Numbered from the stretch's first letter, positions 1 to 6,978 are shown. The stretch is 9,558 nt of DNA from an uncultured bacterium (GCA_913009865.1 CAJVYK010000072.1:1-9558), one strand, 5' to 3'. Notes: generated by a model from the sequence alone, not told the origin. Made by a program: numbers and translations.

Positions 1-149
1 ACGAAGCTCTCAAAGCCGGCGCTGCGGGCGTATCGATTGGCCGAAACGCCTTCCAGCACGAAAAACCGGAAAAAATGATCGAGGCCCTAAGCAAAATGGT
101 CCACCACAACGCCGGCATCGAAGAAGCTACAGCCATATTGCAGGCGTAA
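1..149 (+). CDS. 3' end of class I aldolase, probable ADH synthase (AroA'-type)
   Basis: Only the last 48 codons are present; the reading frame begins at base 3 and ends with TAA at 147-149. The readable end contains GAAGVSIGRNAFQHEKPEKM followed by a VHHNAGIEEA segment. This is the C-terminal phosphate-binding strand and final helix of the DeoC/FbaB-like (beta/alpha)8 aldolases, close to the archaeal MJ0400 type (GAAGVAVGRN, then VHENADVEEA, from memory). Such enzymes are either class I fructose-bisphosphate aldolases or 2-amino-3,7-dideoxy-D-threo-hept-6-ulosonate (ADH) synthases, which condense L-aspartate semialdehyde with a ketose phosphate. The second is favoured because 3-dehydroquinate synthase II, the next enzyme of that route, is encoded just downstream. 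The Schiff-base lysine lies outside the window, so the distinction is inferred from context. Confidence 0.85.
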   Translation, partial: EALKAGAAGVSIGRNAFQHEKPEKMIEALSKMVHHNAGIEEATAILQA

Positions 150-156
150 GACATTA

Positions 157-165
157 GCCACAGAG
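157..165 (+). repeat. Short CACAGAG repeat remnant, left of the TraB-like gene
   Basis: GCCACAGAG lies 7 bases after the aldolase stop and 8 bases before the ATG at 174. The same 9-mer occurs in opposite orientation at 1100-1108, just after the TraB-like gene. The AGAGAAAAG that follows is the only purine-rich stretch available as a ribosome binding site for that gene. Nine bases alone could be chance; the reading as a repeat rests on the longer partner at 1091-1108. Confidence 0.45.
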
Positions 166-173
166 AAAAGATA

Positions 174-1073
174 ATGACAGACATATTTAAAACCATGATT
201 TTGATACTGTTTTGTGTGAGCTTATGCGCTGTTAATAGTTTTGCTGAATCGAAAATACCACCCGAAACCCCAAAAACGCAGGTAGTGATTATAGGTACGA
301 TTCACAGTGCCCATTACAAAAACCCGAAGTACAGCCCTGATATATTAAGACAGATAATCCTGTCGCTAAAGCCGGATGCGATTCTAAATGAGTTGCCGCT
401 GAGTCTTGTCGAACCCGATGGCAGACCTCTCGAAAAAATCAGGGGCAAGGATAATCCTGGTGGCCCGGAATCCTGGGCCGCTGATACAGTTGCAGTGAAA
501 CTTGGCATAAAACAAATACCTTTCGATAGGCCTGACAGACAGGAAAACTTCAAAAAAACCAATTATTTCAAAAGACAAAAACAAGCCAACAATCTGCTTA
601 ATAAATGGTGGTTAGGGTTATATGAAAGTGATCCAAATTCACTGGACCTAAAAATAGCCAAACTTCTTGAATTTACTTTTCAGGCAGAGGCAAGCTTGTT
701 CATGAACAGCGGGCCTGAGATTATCAACTCCGATGCTCACGATTCTATTATTAGAATAAAGCACTCGGTGTCGTATGATATTTTACCGCCCATTCTTGAA
801 AACTATCCTGAATATAAAACTCTAACTGATTATGATCATTTTGCCAGAAACCAGTGGCTGGAACGAAACAGGATAATGGCCGACAACGTCATCAAAGCTG
901 CCAGTAAGTATCCCGGCAGGCGCTTGGTAGTTCTTACAGGGGCCTCACACCGATATATCCTCCGCGATTTGCTGAAGGACAAAGAAAGTATCGATTTGAA
1001 AGAATACTGGGAGATAATCGAACCAAACATATCGAAACCAGAAAAACTGTCGAAAAACATACAAAATAAATAA
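174..1073 (+). CDS. Exported TraB/GumN/ChaN-clan protein (DUF5694-like)
   Basis: A 299-residue protein. Residues 1-24 look like a signal peptide: one lysine, a hydrophobic run at residues 8-20, and SFA before a probable cleavage site after A24. No lipobox precedes C18 (-1 is Leu). The mature part shows the hallmarks of the TraB/PrgY/GumN/ChaN clan: a first GxxH motif after a hydrophobic strand (G41-T-I-H44), a conserved acid in ILNELP (E73), an RNRIMADN helix (R231-N238), and a second GxxH motif (G256-A-S-H259) before the last helices. In characterised relatives (TIKI, ChaN) these residues bind metal or haem, and some members are metalloproteases. The substrate here is unknown. It sits between two genes of one aromatic pathway with which it has no evident link, and by eye is more A/T-rich than they are. 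The ATG at 174 keeps the full signal peptide; M8 is a possible alternative start. Confidence 0.72.
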   Translation: MTDIFKTMILILFCVSLCAVNSFAESKIPPETPKTQVVIIGTIHSAHYKNPKYSPDILRQIILSLKPDAILNELPLSLVEPDGRPLEKIRGKDNPGGPESWAADTVAVKLGIKQIPFDRPDRQENFKKTNYFKRQKQANNLLNKWWLGLYESDPNSLDLKIAKLLEFTFQAEASLFMNSGPEIINSDAHDSIIRIKHSVSYDILPPILENYPEYKTLTDYDHFARNQWLERNRIMADNVIKAASKYPGRRLVVLTGASHRYILRDLLKDKESIDLKEYWEIIEPNISKPEKLSKNIQNK

Positions 1074-1090
1074 AATGTAAAGCTGAAAAT

Positions 1091-1108
1091 CTCTGTGTCC
1101 TCTGTGGC
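1091..1108 (-). repeat. Dispersed CACAGAG-type intergenic repeat
   Basis: Read on the minus strand this is GCCACAGAGGACACAGAG, a double CACAGAG unit flanked by A/T-rich sequence. I recognise this phrase as a common intergenic repeat in planctomycetal and other environmental bacterial genomes, where it gives rise to spurious ORFs with a CHRGHRD-like translation. That recognition is from memory. It fills most of the 59 bases between the TraB-like gene and the dehydroquinate synthase gene and is the inverted partner of the 9-mer at 157-165. Confidence 0.6.
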
Positions 1109-1132
1109 AAAAATTAAAACGGAATAAATCCA

Positions 1133-2128
1133 ATGAAAAAACTGTGGGTAAGTGCAATCCCCTTTAATAAAGAAGTGGTTATAGCTGCACTTGAGAGCGG
1201 TGCGGAAGCGGTAGTGCTTTCGGATGGCGACAGCGAGAAGGTTCGCCAGTTAGGCAAAATAAAAACGGTCGAAAAGAACGGCGATATTAAGCCAGGCGTC
1301 GATGTCGAGTTCATAGATATTAAAAGCAAAACCGATGAAGACAAAGCCGCTAAAGTGCCGGCTGAAAAAATCGTTGTTTTAAAGATGCTCGACTGGACGA
1401 TTATTCCGATTGAAAACCTGCTCGCCCGGCGGGACAAAAATATTATGGTACAGGTAAAAACAAGCGAGCAGGCCCGGCTTATGGTCGAAATCCTCGAAAA
1501 AGGCGTTGACGGTGTTGTGCTGAATACCACTGATATAAACGAGATTAAAAAAACCGCTGAACTCATTGGCGGTATAAGCGAACAAATCACTCTTGTAACG
1601 GCTACGATAACAAGTACGAAGCAGCTTGGTATGGGCGACCGGGCTTGCCTCGATACCTGTACACAGATGACTGTCGGCGAAGGTATGCTCGTAGGCAATA
1701 CCGCTGCAGGTTTTTTTTTAGTGCATTCTGAGTCTATCGACAATCCCTATGTGGCGTCTCGGCCGTTCCGGGTCAACGCAGGGGCGGTGCATGCTTATAC
1801 CTTAACGCCGGGCGGAAAGACCAAATACCTGGCCGACCTTAAAGCAGGCGATGAAGTGATGCTGGTAAATTCGGCGGGCAAGAGTAAAACCGCCTACTTA
1901 GGCAGGAACAAGATTGAGAAAAGACCTATGATACTCATCGAAGCCGAGGCAGAGGGTGCCCCGATTAGTCTTGTTATGCAAAATGCCGAGACAATTCGGC
2001 TGGTGAGTCCGGAAGGCAAGCCCCTTTCGATTACGAATTTAGCCGCCGGTGATAAGGTGTTGGCCCATATTGAAAGGGGCGGCAGACACTTCGGTATGCA
2101 GGTCGATGAGACGCTGATAGAGAGGTAG
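1133..2128 (+). CDS. 3-dehydroquinate synthase II (AroB'-type)
   Basis: A 331-residue protein matching the archaeal MJ1249 family end to end. It converts 2-amino-3,7-dideoxy-D-threo-hept-6-ulosonate to 3-dehydroquinate by NAD-dependent oxidative deamination and cyclisation, replacing the DAHP synthase/AroB entry to the shikimate pathway; it acts in the cytoplasm. Family blocks visible in order are DWTIIPIEN (87-95), LEKGVDGVVL (121-130), MGDRACLDTC (167-176), GEGMLVGN (182-189), HSE (198-200), NPYVASRPFRVNAGAVHAY (204-222), KIEKRP (260-265), QNAETIRL (283-290) and RHFGM (318-322). Length is slightly below the archaeal proteins, with no gap in the core. The ATG at 1133 gives an N-terminus in register with the family; the only upstream Shine-Dalgarno-like bases are a weak CGGA at 1120-1123. 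The gene runs in the same direction as the aldolase, with the TraB-like gene in between. Confidence 0.95.
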   Translation: MKKLWVSAIPFNKEVVIAALESGAEAVVLSDGDSEKVRQLGKIKTVEKNGDIKPGVDVEFIDIKSKTDEDKAAKVPAEKIVVLKMLDWTIIPIENLLARRDKNIMVQVKTSEQARLMVEILEKGVDGVVLNTTDINEIKKTAELIGGISEQITLVTATITSTKQLGMGDRACLDTCTQMTVGEGMLVGNTAAGFFLVHSESIDNPYVASRPFRVNAGAVHAYTLTPGGKTKYLADLKAGDEVMLVNSAGKSKTAYLGRNKIEKRPMILIEAEAEGAPISLVMQNAETIRLVSPEGKPLSITNLAAGDKVLAHIERGGRHFGMQVDETLIER

Positions 2129-2157
2129 AAAACTGAAAATCCAAAGATTCTTTTCTT

Positions 2158-2161
2158 AAGG
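2158..2161 (+). promoter_or_regulatory. Ribosome binding site of ileS
   Basis: AAGG lies 8 bases before the ATG at 2170, the clearest Shine-Dalgarno match in the window. It supports that start, which places the HMGH motif at residue 70. The 41 bases between the upstream stop and this gene contain no T-box or other leader structure that I can see. Confidence 0.5.
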
Positions 2162-2169
2162 TTTATTAG

Positions 2170-5148
2170 ATGTCGGACAAGAAGAATAAAGGTTATCGGG
2201 ATACGCTTAATTTGCCGAAGACCAGCTTTGCTATGAAGGCCAACCTGACCCAGCGTGAGCCGCAGCTGCGCAAAGAGTGGGCAAAGAAAAATATCTACGC
2301 CGGTATTAGAGATGCCCGCAGCGGCAGGCCTTTATTTACCCTGCATGACGGGCCGCCCTATGCCAACGGCGATATTCATATGGGCCATGTCATAAACAAG
2401 GTACTTAAAGATTTCGTTGTTAAATATAAGACTATGGCCGGCTTCGATGCACCGTTCGTGCCGGGCTGGGACTGTCACGGTTTGCCTATTGAGGTAAAGG
2501 TGATGGCCGAACTCGGGGATAAGGTGCATCAGATGAGTAAGCTGGAAATCCGCAGACTCTGTTGCAAATATGCGGGCAAATACGTCAAATTGCAAAGTAA
2601 GCAGTTTCAGTCGCTGGGGATATTCGGCGATTTTGGCAATCCTTATCTTACGTTTAAGCCGCAGTATGAGGCACATACTTTGGAGATATTCGCCGAGCTG
2701 GTTGACAAGGGACTGGTTTATAAGCAGCTAAAGCCCATTCACTGGTCGATTGGCTGCGAGACAGCCCTGGCCGAAGCTGAACTGGAATATAAGGACATTC
2801 AATCGTCGAGTATCTTCGTTAATTTCCCCGTTGCAAAAGAATCAATCGCCCGATTAGTCGAGCTTGGCCTAATACCAGCGGATAGCGTAGAGCGGATAGC
2901 GGATAGTAAAGAAAAACTATACGATAGCTCTCCTATGGAGTCCTGCCGTAAGGCATGCTGGGCATCACGGACTGCCACAGGTAAACGCTATACGCTAAAC
3001 GCTAATACAAAGGTTTATTTTATGATATGGACGACTACGCCATGGACGTTAGCAGCTAACCTGGCAGTTGCAGTACACCCAGAACTTGATTATGTGGCTA
3101 TTAGCTATGAAAAAAATGGTAGGGATTTTGTATCGGTGGTAGCAAAGGACCGTATTGAGGCGGTAGTCGCAGCTGGTGGTCTTGAAGAGGGAAAATATGA
3201 GGTTAGAGAGAAATCCATAAAAGGTAAGCACCTGGAAGGATTAGAGTATGTGCATCCGTTTGTGGAAAATAATCCAACGGACAAAGACGCTTATATGGTG
3301 ATTCTTGCTGATTACGTTACCACCGAAGACGGTACCGGCCTTGTGCATATTGCACCGGGACACGGCGTTGAGGACTATGTGGCGGGGCAGAAGTATGGGC
3401 TGGCGGTTTATTCGCCGGTTCTGGATAATGGCTGTTACGATGATACAGTGCCGGACTGGCTGCGGGGTAAGAATGTCCTGGAAGTTGACCAGGATGTTAT
3501 CGACCAACTGAAACAATCTGGAGTGTTGGTATCGGAGCAAAAAATCTCGCACAGCTATCCGCACTGCTGGCGCAGCAAAGGGCCGGTTATATTCAGAGCG
3601 ACCGAGCAGTGGTTCATCAGTGTTGACAGAGAGCTGCCCGGCGTGGGCAAAAGTTTGCGTGATTCGGCGCTGGAGCAGATTAAAAATGTAAAATGGATTC
3701 CCGCCTGGGGCCAAAAACGCATTGAGGGAATGCTGGAGTCTCGGCCGGACTGGTGTATCAGCAGGCAGAGGTGTTGGGGATTGCCTATACCGGCGTTTGT
3801 GAACTCTGACGGGCAGACTTTGATGACCAAAGAATCCGTATTAGCTGTGGCCGGACATATTGCCAAGAATGGCTCGGACAGTTGGTTTACCGATTCTGTC
3901 CGCCGGATTTTAGGCGAGGATTTCGAACTGCCGGACGGCTTTGTTTTCGATGATTTAAAAAGGGAAGAAAACATCTTCGATGTATGGTTCGAATCGGGCT
4001 GCAGCTGGTACAGCGTCGCTAAGCAAGCCGGCTGGCCCCTGCCGGTCGATTTATATCTGGAAGGTTCTGACCAGCATCGCGGCTGGTTTCAGCTATCGCT
4101 TCTGCCGGCTCTTGGTTCGATTGGAAAAGCTCCTTTCAAGAACATTTTAACGCATGGCTTTACCGTCGATGAAAAGGGAATGAAGCAGTCGAAATCGCTC
4201 GGCAACTACGTTAATGCCCAGGAAGAGATAGCAAAGTATGGTTCGGATATTCTCCGGCTGTGGGTGGCGAGCGTAAATGTACAGGGCGATGTACGATGCA
4301 ACGATGAGTTAATAGGACGGGCGCAGGACGCCTACAGGAAAATCAGGAATACACTCAGATTTCTATTTGGCAATATTGACGATTTTAACCCGAATGAAAA
4401 GCGAATCGCCTACGATGATATGTTCGAGATTGATAAGTGGGCTGTGCAGCAGCTGCAAAAGCTGATTGCCAATGTAACCGAGGCATACGAGAGCTTCGTC
4501 TTTTATAAAGTTTTTTCGCTTATTTACAATTTTTGCACAGTTCAGATGAGCAGTATCTATATGGATGTGCTCAAGGACCGGCTCTACTGTGATTCGGCGG
4601 ATAGTTTATCCCGGCGAAGTGCCCAGACGGCGATGCAAAAGATACTTGATTGCCTGGTTCGGATGCTGGCGCCTGTATTAGTGCACACTGCAGAAGAGGC
4701 CTGGGCGGCAATGAAATTTAAATCGCAAACAATCGAAAGCGTACATTCGGCTGATATGCCAAAAGTTGACGGTTCAGTTGACTGGCAGAGTAACGAGCAA
4801 AAATGGCAGAAGATAATGGGACTGCGAGACGAGGTTCTCAAGGTTCTGGAAGCTTTGAGACAGGAGAAAAAAATCGCCAGCAACCAAGAGGCTTGTATTA
4901 CTGTTCACTGCGAAGACGAAGAGCTGGCTGGGATTTTAGACAAGTTCGGGCTCGATCAATTTGCAGCTTTGTGCATAGTCAGCGAGGTAAAATTGCAAAA
5001 AGCTGCGCCTGAGACGACCGTTGCAGCTCAGAAAAGCGGTTACCGGAAATGTCAGCGCTGCTGGAACTATTGGCCGAGTGTCGGCACAAACAGTGAATAT
5101 CCTGATTTATGCAAGCGATGCGTTGGAGTAATCCGGAAAATTTCCTGA
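2170..5148 (+). CDS. ileS: Isoleucyl-tRNA synthetase
   Basis: A class I aminoacyl-tRNA synthetase of 992 residues that charges tRNA-Ile in the cytoplasm. Visible parts in order: GPPYANGDIHMGH with the HIGH signature as H70-M-G-H73; GWDCHGLPIE (99-108); the editing (CP1) domain with its threonine-rich WTTTPWT segment (287-293) and GTGLVHIAPGHGVEDY (388-403); DVWFESG and GSDQHRGWFQ of the closing Rossmann half; the KMSKS loop as K672-Q-S-K-S676; and a C-terminal zinc knuckle with C961, C964, C981 and C984, as in the E. coli-type enzyme. E. coli IleRS is 938 residues, and much of the excess lies between about residues 225 and 280, just before the WTTTPWT strand, where the DNA is repetitive (see the repeat at 2877-3008). 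The reading frame is intact. Met at the second KMSKS position is replaced by Gln. The gene is probably co-transcribed with the upstream genes and ends 19 bases from a convergent neighbour. Confidence 0.98.
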   Translation: MSDKKNKGYRDTLNLPKTSFAMKANLTQREPQLRKEWAKKNIYAGIRDARSGRPLFTLHDGPPYANGDIHMGHVINKVLKDFVVKYKTMAGFDAPFVPGWDCHGLPIEVKVMAELGDKVHQMSKLEIRRLCCKYAGKYVKLQSKQFQSLGIFGDFGNPYLTFKPQYEAHTLEIFAELVDKGLVYKQLKPIHWSIGCETALAEAELEYKDIQSSSIFVNFPVAKESIARLVELGLIPADSVERIADSKEKLYDSSPMESCRKACWASRTATGKRYTLNANTKVYFMIWTTTPWTLAANLAVAVHPELDYVAISYEKNGRDFVSVVAKDRIEAVVAAGGLEEGKYEVREKSIKGKHLEGLEYVHPFVENNPTDKDAYMVILADYVTTEDGTGLVHIAPGHGVEDYVAGQKYGLAVYSPVLDNGCYDDTVPDWLRGKNVLEVDQDVIDQLKQSGVLVSEQKISHSYPHCWRSKGPVIFRATEQWFISVDRELPGVGKSLRDSALEQIKNVKWIPAWGQKRIEGMLESRPDWCISRQRCWGLPIPAFVNSDGQTLMTKESVLAVAGHIAKNGSDSWFTDSVRRILGEDFELPDGFVFDDLKREENIFDVWFESGCSWYSVAKQAGWPLPVDLYLEGSDQHRGWFQLSLLPALGSIGKAPFKNILTHGFTVDEKGMKQSKSLGNYVNAQEEIAKYGSDILRLWVASVNVQGDVRCNDELIGRAQDAYRKIRNTLRFLFGNIDDFNPNEKRIAYDDMFEIDKWAVQQLQKLIANVTEAYESFVFYKVFSLIYNFCTVQMSSIYMDVLKDRLYCDSADSLSRRSAQTAMQKILDCLVRMLAPVLVHTAEEAWAAMKFKSQTIESVHSADMPKVDGSVDWQSNEQKWQKIMGLRDEVLKVLEALRQEKKIASNQEACITVHCEDEELAGILDKFGLDQFAALCIVSEVKLQKAAPETTVAAQKSGYRKCQRCWNYWPSVGTNSEYPDLCKRCVGVIRKIS
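2877..3008 (+). repeat. Repeat-bounded in-frame insert within ileS
   Basis: The left end (2877-2906) holds three copies of AGCGGATAG, at 2877-2885, 2891-2899 and 2898-2906. The right end (2985-3004) holds three ACGCTA units at a 7-base period. The reverse complement of the right end, AGCGTTTAGCGTATAGCG, matches 2884-2901 of the left end at about 15 of 18 positions, so the two ends form an imperfect inverted repeat about 100 bases apart. A small hairpin, TGCC-gtaa-GGCA (2944-2955), lies in the middle. The segment encodes roughly residues 236-280 of IleRS, a stretch with no counterpart in E. coli IleRS, where the same interval is about 42 residues shorter. It has the look of a palindromic repeat element carried in frame; that origin is inference. 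Confidence 0.5.
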
Positions 5149-5167
5149 AACTTAAGTTGTCAATTTT

Positions 5168-5737
5168 TTATTGATGCTGCAGGAAGCGTCTATGGGGGTG
5201 GTTTTTTCGATACCAGATGATAAAGTAATAAGTTACAAAATAAGCGGTGAGTGCAACTAAAAGGCCCATTATAACTGAGCCGAGCCAAAGCTCCGGGCTT
5301 TTTCGCCAGAGGAAGGTAAACATACTTTGCCAAAACTCGGCGTGAAAAAAACCGCTGACACCTGAAGACAGACTGAATTGATTAAACATCTCCTGTACCC
5401 GTGTGTTGGAGATTTCTCTATTGGCGTAAAAGAATTTTAATAGCGTTTTGCCCAGCAAATAGTTTGGGTAATAAATGGCGATGACCGTAAATGGATTGCT
5501 GACCCATACGCAGGCAATCGCTATGAATTTGTTTGCCCGCAGCAGGATGGCCAGGCCTAAAGCCATCAAAATATGAAGTCCGAGGGCCGGCGTCCATGCG
5601 ACAAACAAACCCACCGCTGCGCCCAGCGCAATACGGTGCGGCGAATCATTGGCGTGCAAAACACGGAATTTGAGAAATCGCATTGAGCGATTAGCCATAA
5701 CCTTAATGTGCTTTTGGGATATCACAGTACGACTCAC
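5168..5737 (-). CDS. DUF2062 integral membrane protein
   Basis: A 189-residue protein with the DUF2062 signature: SPHRIALGAAVGLFVAWTP (32-50), GLH (53-55), and WVSNPFTVIAIYYPNY (78-93). There are two closely spaced hydrophobic segments (about 37-58 and 58-80) and a third near 152-176, followed by a basic tail, so it is an inner-membrane protein. The family has no firm biochemical function; members often sit beside glycosyltransferase and cell-envelope genes, as here. The GTG start at 5737 lies 3 bases past the stop of the glycosyltransferase gene, indicating co-translation or at least one operon. No good ribosome binding site is visible, and M14 or M19 would also keep the whole domain, so the exact start is uncertain. 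The stop lies 19 bases from the ileS stop, tail to tail. Confidence 0.85.
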   Translation of the reverse strand: MSRTVISQKHIKVMANRSMRFLKFRVLHANDSPHRIALGAAVGLFVAWTPALGLHILMALGLAILLRANKFIAIACVWVSNPFTVIAIYYPNYLLGKTLLKFFYANREISNTRVQEMFNQFSLSSGVSGFFHAEFWQSMFTFLWRKSPELWLGSVIMGLLVALTAYFVTYYFIIWYRKNHPHRRFLQHQ

Positions 5738-5740
5738 GTT

Positions 5741-6778
5741 TCACGCTTTTATTTGTTCACATACCTTTTGATAAACCTCATCAACGGTTATAGTTTTAAT
5801 ATCGTGTTTTAGGTCGGCGCTGTTGAGCTTACCCCTGCCGTCGGGTTCAACTGCGACAACACAATCGTTCCTCTTATAGGGGGCTACCCTGGCAGGGTTG
5901 GTTCGGCCGAATATCAAGACCAGCGGTGTACCTAAAGCTGCAGCGATGTGCCCGGGGCCGGTATCATTGCTTACTACCAGCTTAGCTGTTTTTAGTAAAG
6001 CTATCAGTTCGCCAAGATTAGTCCGGCCGGCAAAGTTTGTTAGCGGGACATTGGCCTTTTCTCTTAGTTTTTCAACGGCTTTTCTTTCGGATGCGGTTCC
6101 GGTGGCAATTATGGAAAGGCCGAACTGCGATGAAATTTTATCAGCCAAAGCGGCAAATCGTTCGACCGGCCAGCACTTGTCTAAATGGGCGGAGCCGGGC
6201 ACAAAAACTGCGTAATTGTCGGGCTTAATGTTTTGATTTATCAGTAACCTGCCGACCGAATCGGCGGCGGCGGGCTCTGTAGGCAATACAAACTGCACAT
6301 TGATATCGGAAGCGCCAGCGGTTTGGATTATCTTTAAATAGTAGTCAACCAGGTGAACGCAATCTCGGTCCTGGGCAACCTTATGCGTGTAAAAGACGTG
6401 GGCCAGTTCCCTTGCGTTTGTCATTCCGAATCGTTTGCTGCAGCCGGAGAGCCAGGCCAGGGATGCGGTTCTAAAAAGGCCCTGCAGGTCGATTACAGCA
6501 TCGAATTTACTGCAGCGAAGCCGCCGAATAAGCGCCATCAGAGAAGCGAATGCACGGGGATTGAACCAAGCTTTGCCGAGAAACCTGCGGTCAAAGAGGA
6601 TTATTTCGGTTAGGTGAGGATGATTTTTAAGAAGCGGTGCAAATTCAGGCCGGACGAGCCAGCTGATTTTGGCGTCGGGAAAACTTCTGCGCAGGGCCGA
6701 GAGAACCGGCAGAGCCAGAACTACATCGCCGAGTGAGCTGGGCTTGATAATCAGAATATTCTTAAGATTTTTCGACAT
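5741..6778 (-). CDS. Glycosyltransferase family 9 (heptosyltransferase-like)
   Basis: A 345-residue GT-B glycosyltransferase of the ADP-heptose:LPS heptosyltransferase family. The N-terminal loop reads KPSSLGD (K12-D18), with D18 at the position of the catalytic aspartate of E. coli WaaC. KFDAVIDLQG (91-100) follows, then VFVPGSAHLDKCWPVERFAAL (191-211), and the nucleotide-sugar site SNDTGPGH (S270-H277) followed by LGTPLVLIFG (282-291). Such enzymes transfer heptose from ADP-heptose to the lipid A-Kdo core at the cytoplasmic face of the inner membrane. Which sugar and acceptor apply here cannot be read from the sequence. Family length is typical. It is followed directly by the DUF2062 gene. 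The start lacks a Shine-Dalgarno sequence and has a possible -10 box only 9 bases upstream. Confidence 0.92.
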   Translation of the reverse strand: MSKNLKNILIIKPSSLGDVVLALPVLSALRRSFPDAKISWLVRPEFAPLLKNHPHLTEIILFDRRFLGKAWFNPRAFASLMALIRRLRCSKFDAVIDLQGLFRTASLAWLSGCSKRFGMTNARELAHVFYTHKVAQDRDCVHLVDYYLKIIQTAGASDINVQFVLPTEPAAADSVGRLLINQNIKPDNYAVFVPGSAHLDKCWPVERFAALADKISSQFGLSIIATGTASERKAVEKLREKANVPLTNFAGRTNLGELIALLKTAKLVVSNDTGPGHIAAALGTPLVLIFGRTNPARVAPYKRNDCVVAVEPDGRGKLNSADLKHDIKTITVDEVYQKVCEQIKA

Positions 6779-6787
6779 AACGGGGTA

Positions 6788-6816
6788 ATTGTAAGCAAAA
6801 GGAAGATTTTAAGCAA
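6788..6816 (-). promoter_or_regulatory. Possible promoter of the GT9-DUF2062 pair
   Basis: On the minus strand TTGCTT (6811-6816) and TACAAT (6788-6793) are separated by 17 bases. TACAAT matches the TATAAT consensus at 5 of 6 positions, TTGCTT matches TTGACA at only 3. The ATG begins 9 bases after the -10 box, so a transcript from here would have almost no leader. In A/T-rich DNA such matches are frequent. Confidence 0.3.
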
Positions 6817-6838
6817 TCGGCATAAGAAAAATAAAAAA

Positions 6839-6862
6839 CAAAATGCAAAAAGCAAAATTACA
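6839..6862 (+). repeat. A-rich dispersed repeat, copy left of the Nudix gene
   Basis: CAAAATGCAAAAAGCAAAAT (from 6839), continuing TACA, aligns with the sequence at 7439-7460 with a few small indels and in the same orientation. It lies in the 200-base divergent region (6779-6978), which otherwise holds only A/T-rich DNA, one hairpin and promoter-like matches, with no gene. Low complexity weakens the match, but the shared CAAAATG and GCAAAATT blocks fall in the same order. Confidence 0.4.
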
Positions 6863-6896
6863 TATTAAAATGTAAAAGTAAGAAGCTATTTTTGAA

Positions 6897-6914
6897 TACC
6901 TGCTTTTGCGGGTA
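6897..6914 (+). other. Short hairpin in the divergent intergenic region
   Basis: TACCTGCTTTTGCGGGTA forms a 7-base-pair stem (one G-T pair) closed by a TTTT loop. An alternative pairing, ACCTG (6898-6902) with CAGGT (6915-6919), overlaps it. T-rich sequence follows on the plus strand, so it resembles a terminator there, but no plus-strand gene lies close upstream, as the flanking gene reads the other way. It may be a dispersed palindromic unit or may insulate the Nudix gene. Confidence 0.4.
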
Positions 6915-6978
6915 CAGGTTTTTATTTATTTTTTTGCTGTTTAATTTTTGATTTATGCCATAGGTATATTTGATTTTT

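Noticed and set aside
1114..1743. Minus-strand open frame of 209 codons opposite the dehydroquinate synthase gene.
   Set aside because: It is serine- and threonine-rich with no domain, and is antisense to a protein with strong family motifs; a shadow frame.
2129..2169. T-box or other leader regulation of ileS.
   Set aside because: Only 41 bases separate the genes, too short for a T-box, and no stem or T-box-like sequence is visible.
5149..5174. Palindrome AACTTAAGTT with a following T-run between ileS and the DUF2062 gene, as a bidirectional terminator.
   Set aside because: The perfect palindrome leaves only about 3 base pairs once a loop is allowed and has no G/C in the stem core; too weak to call.
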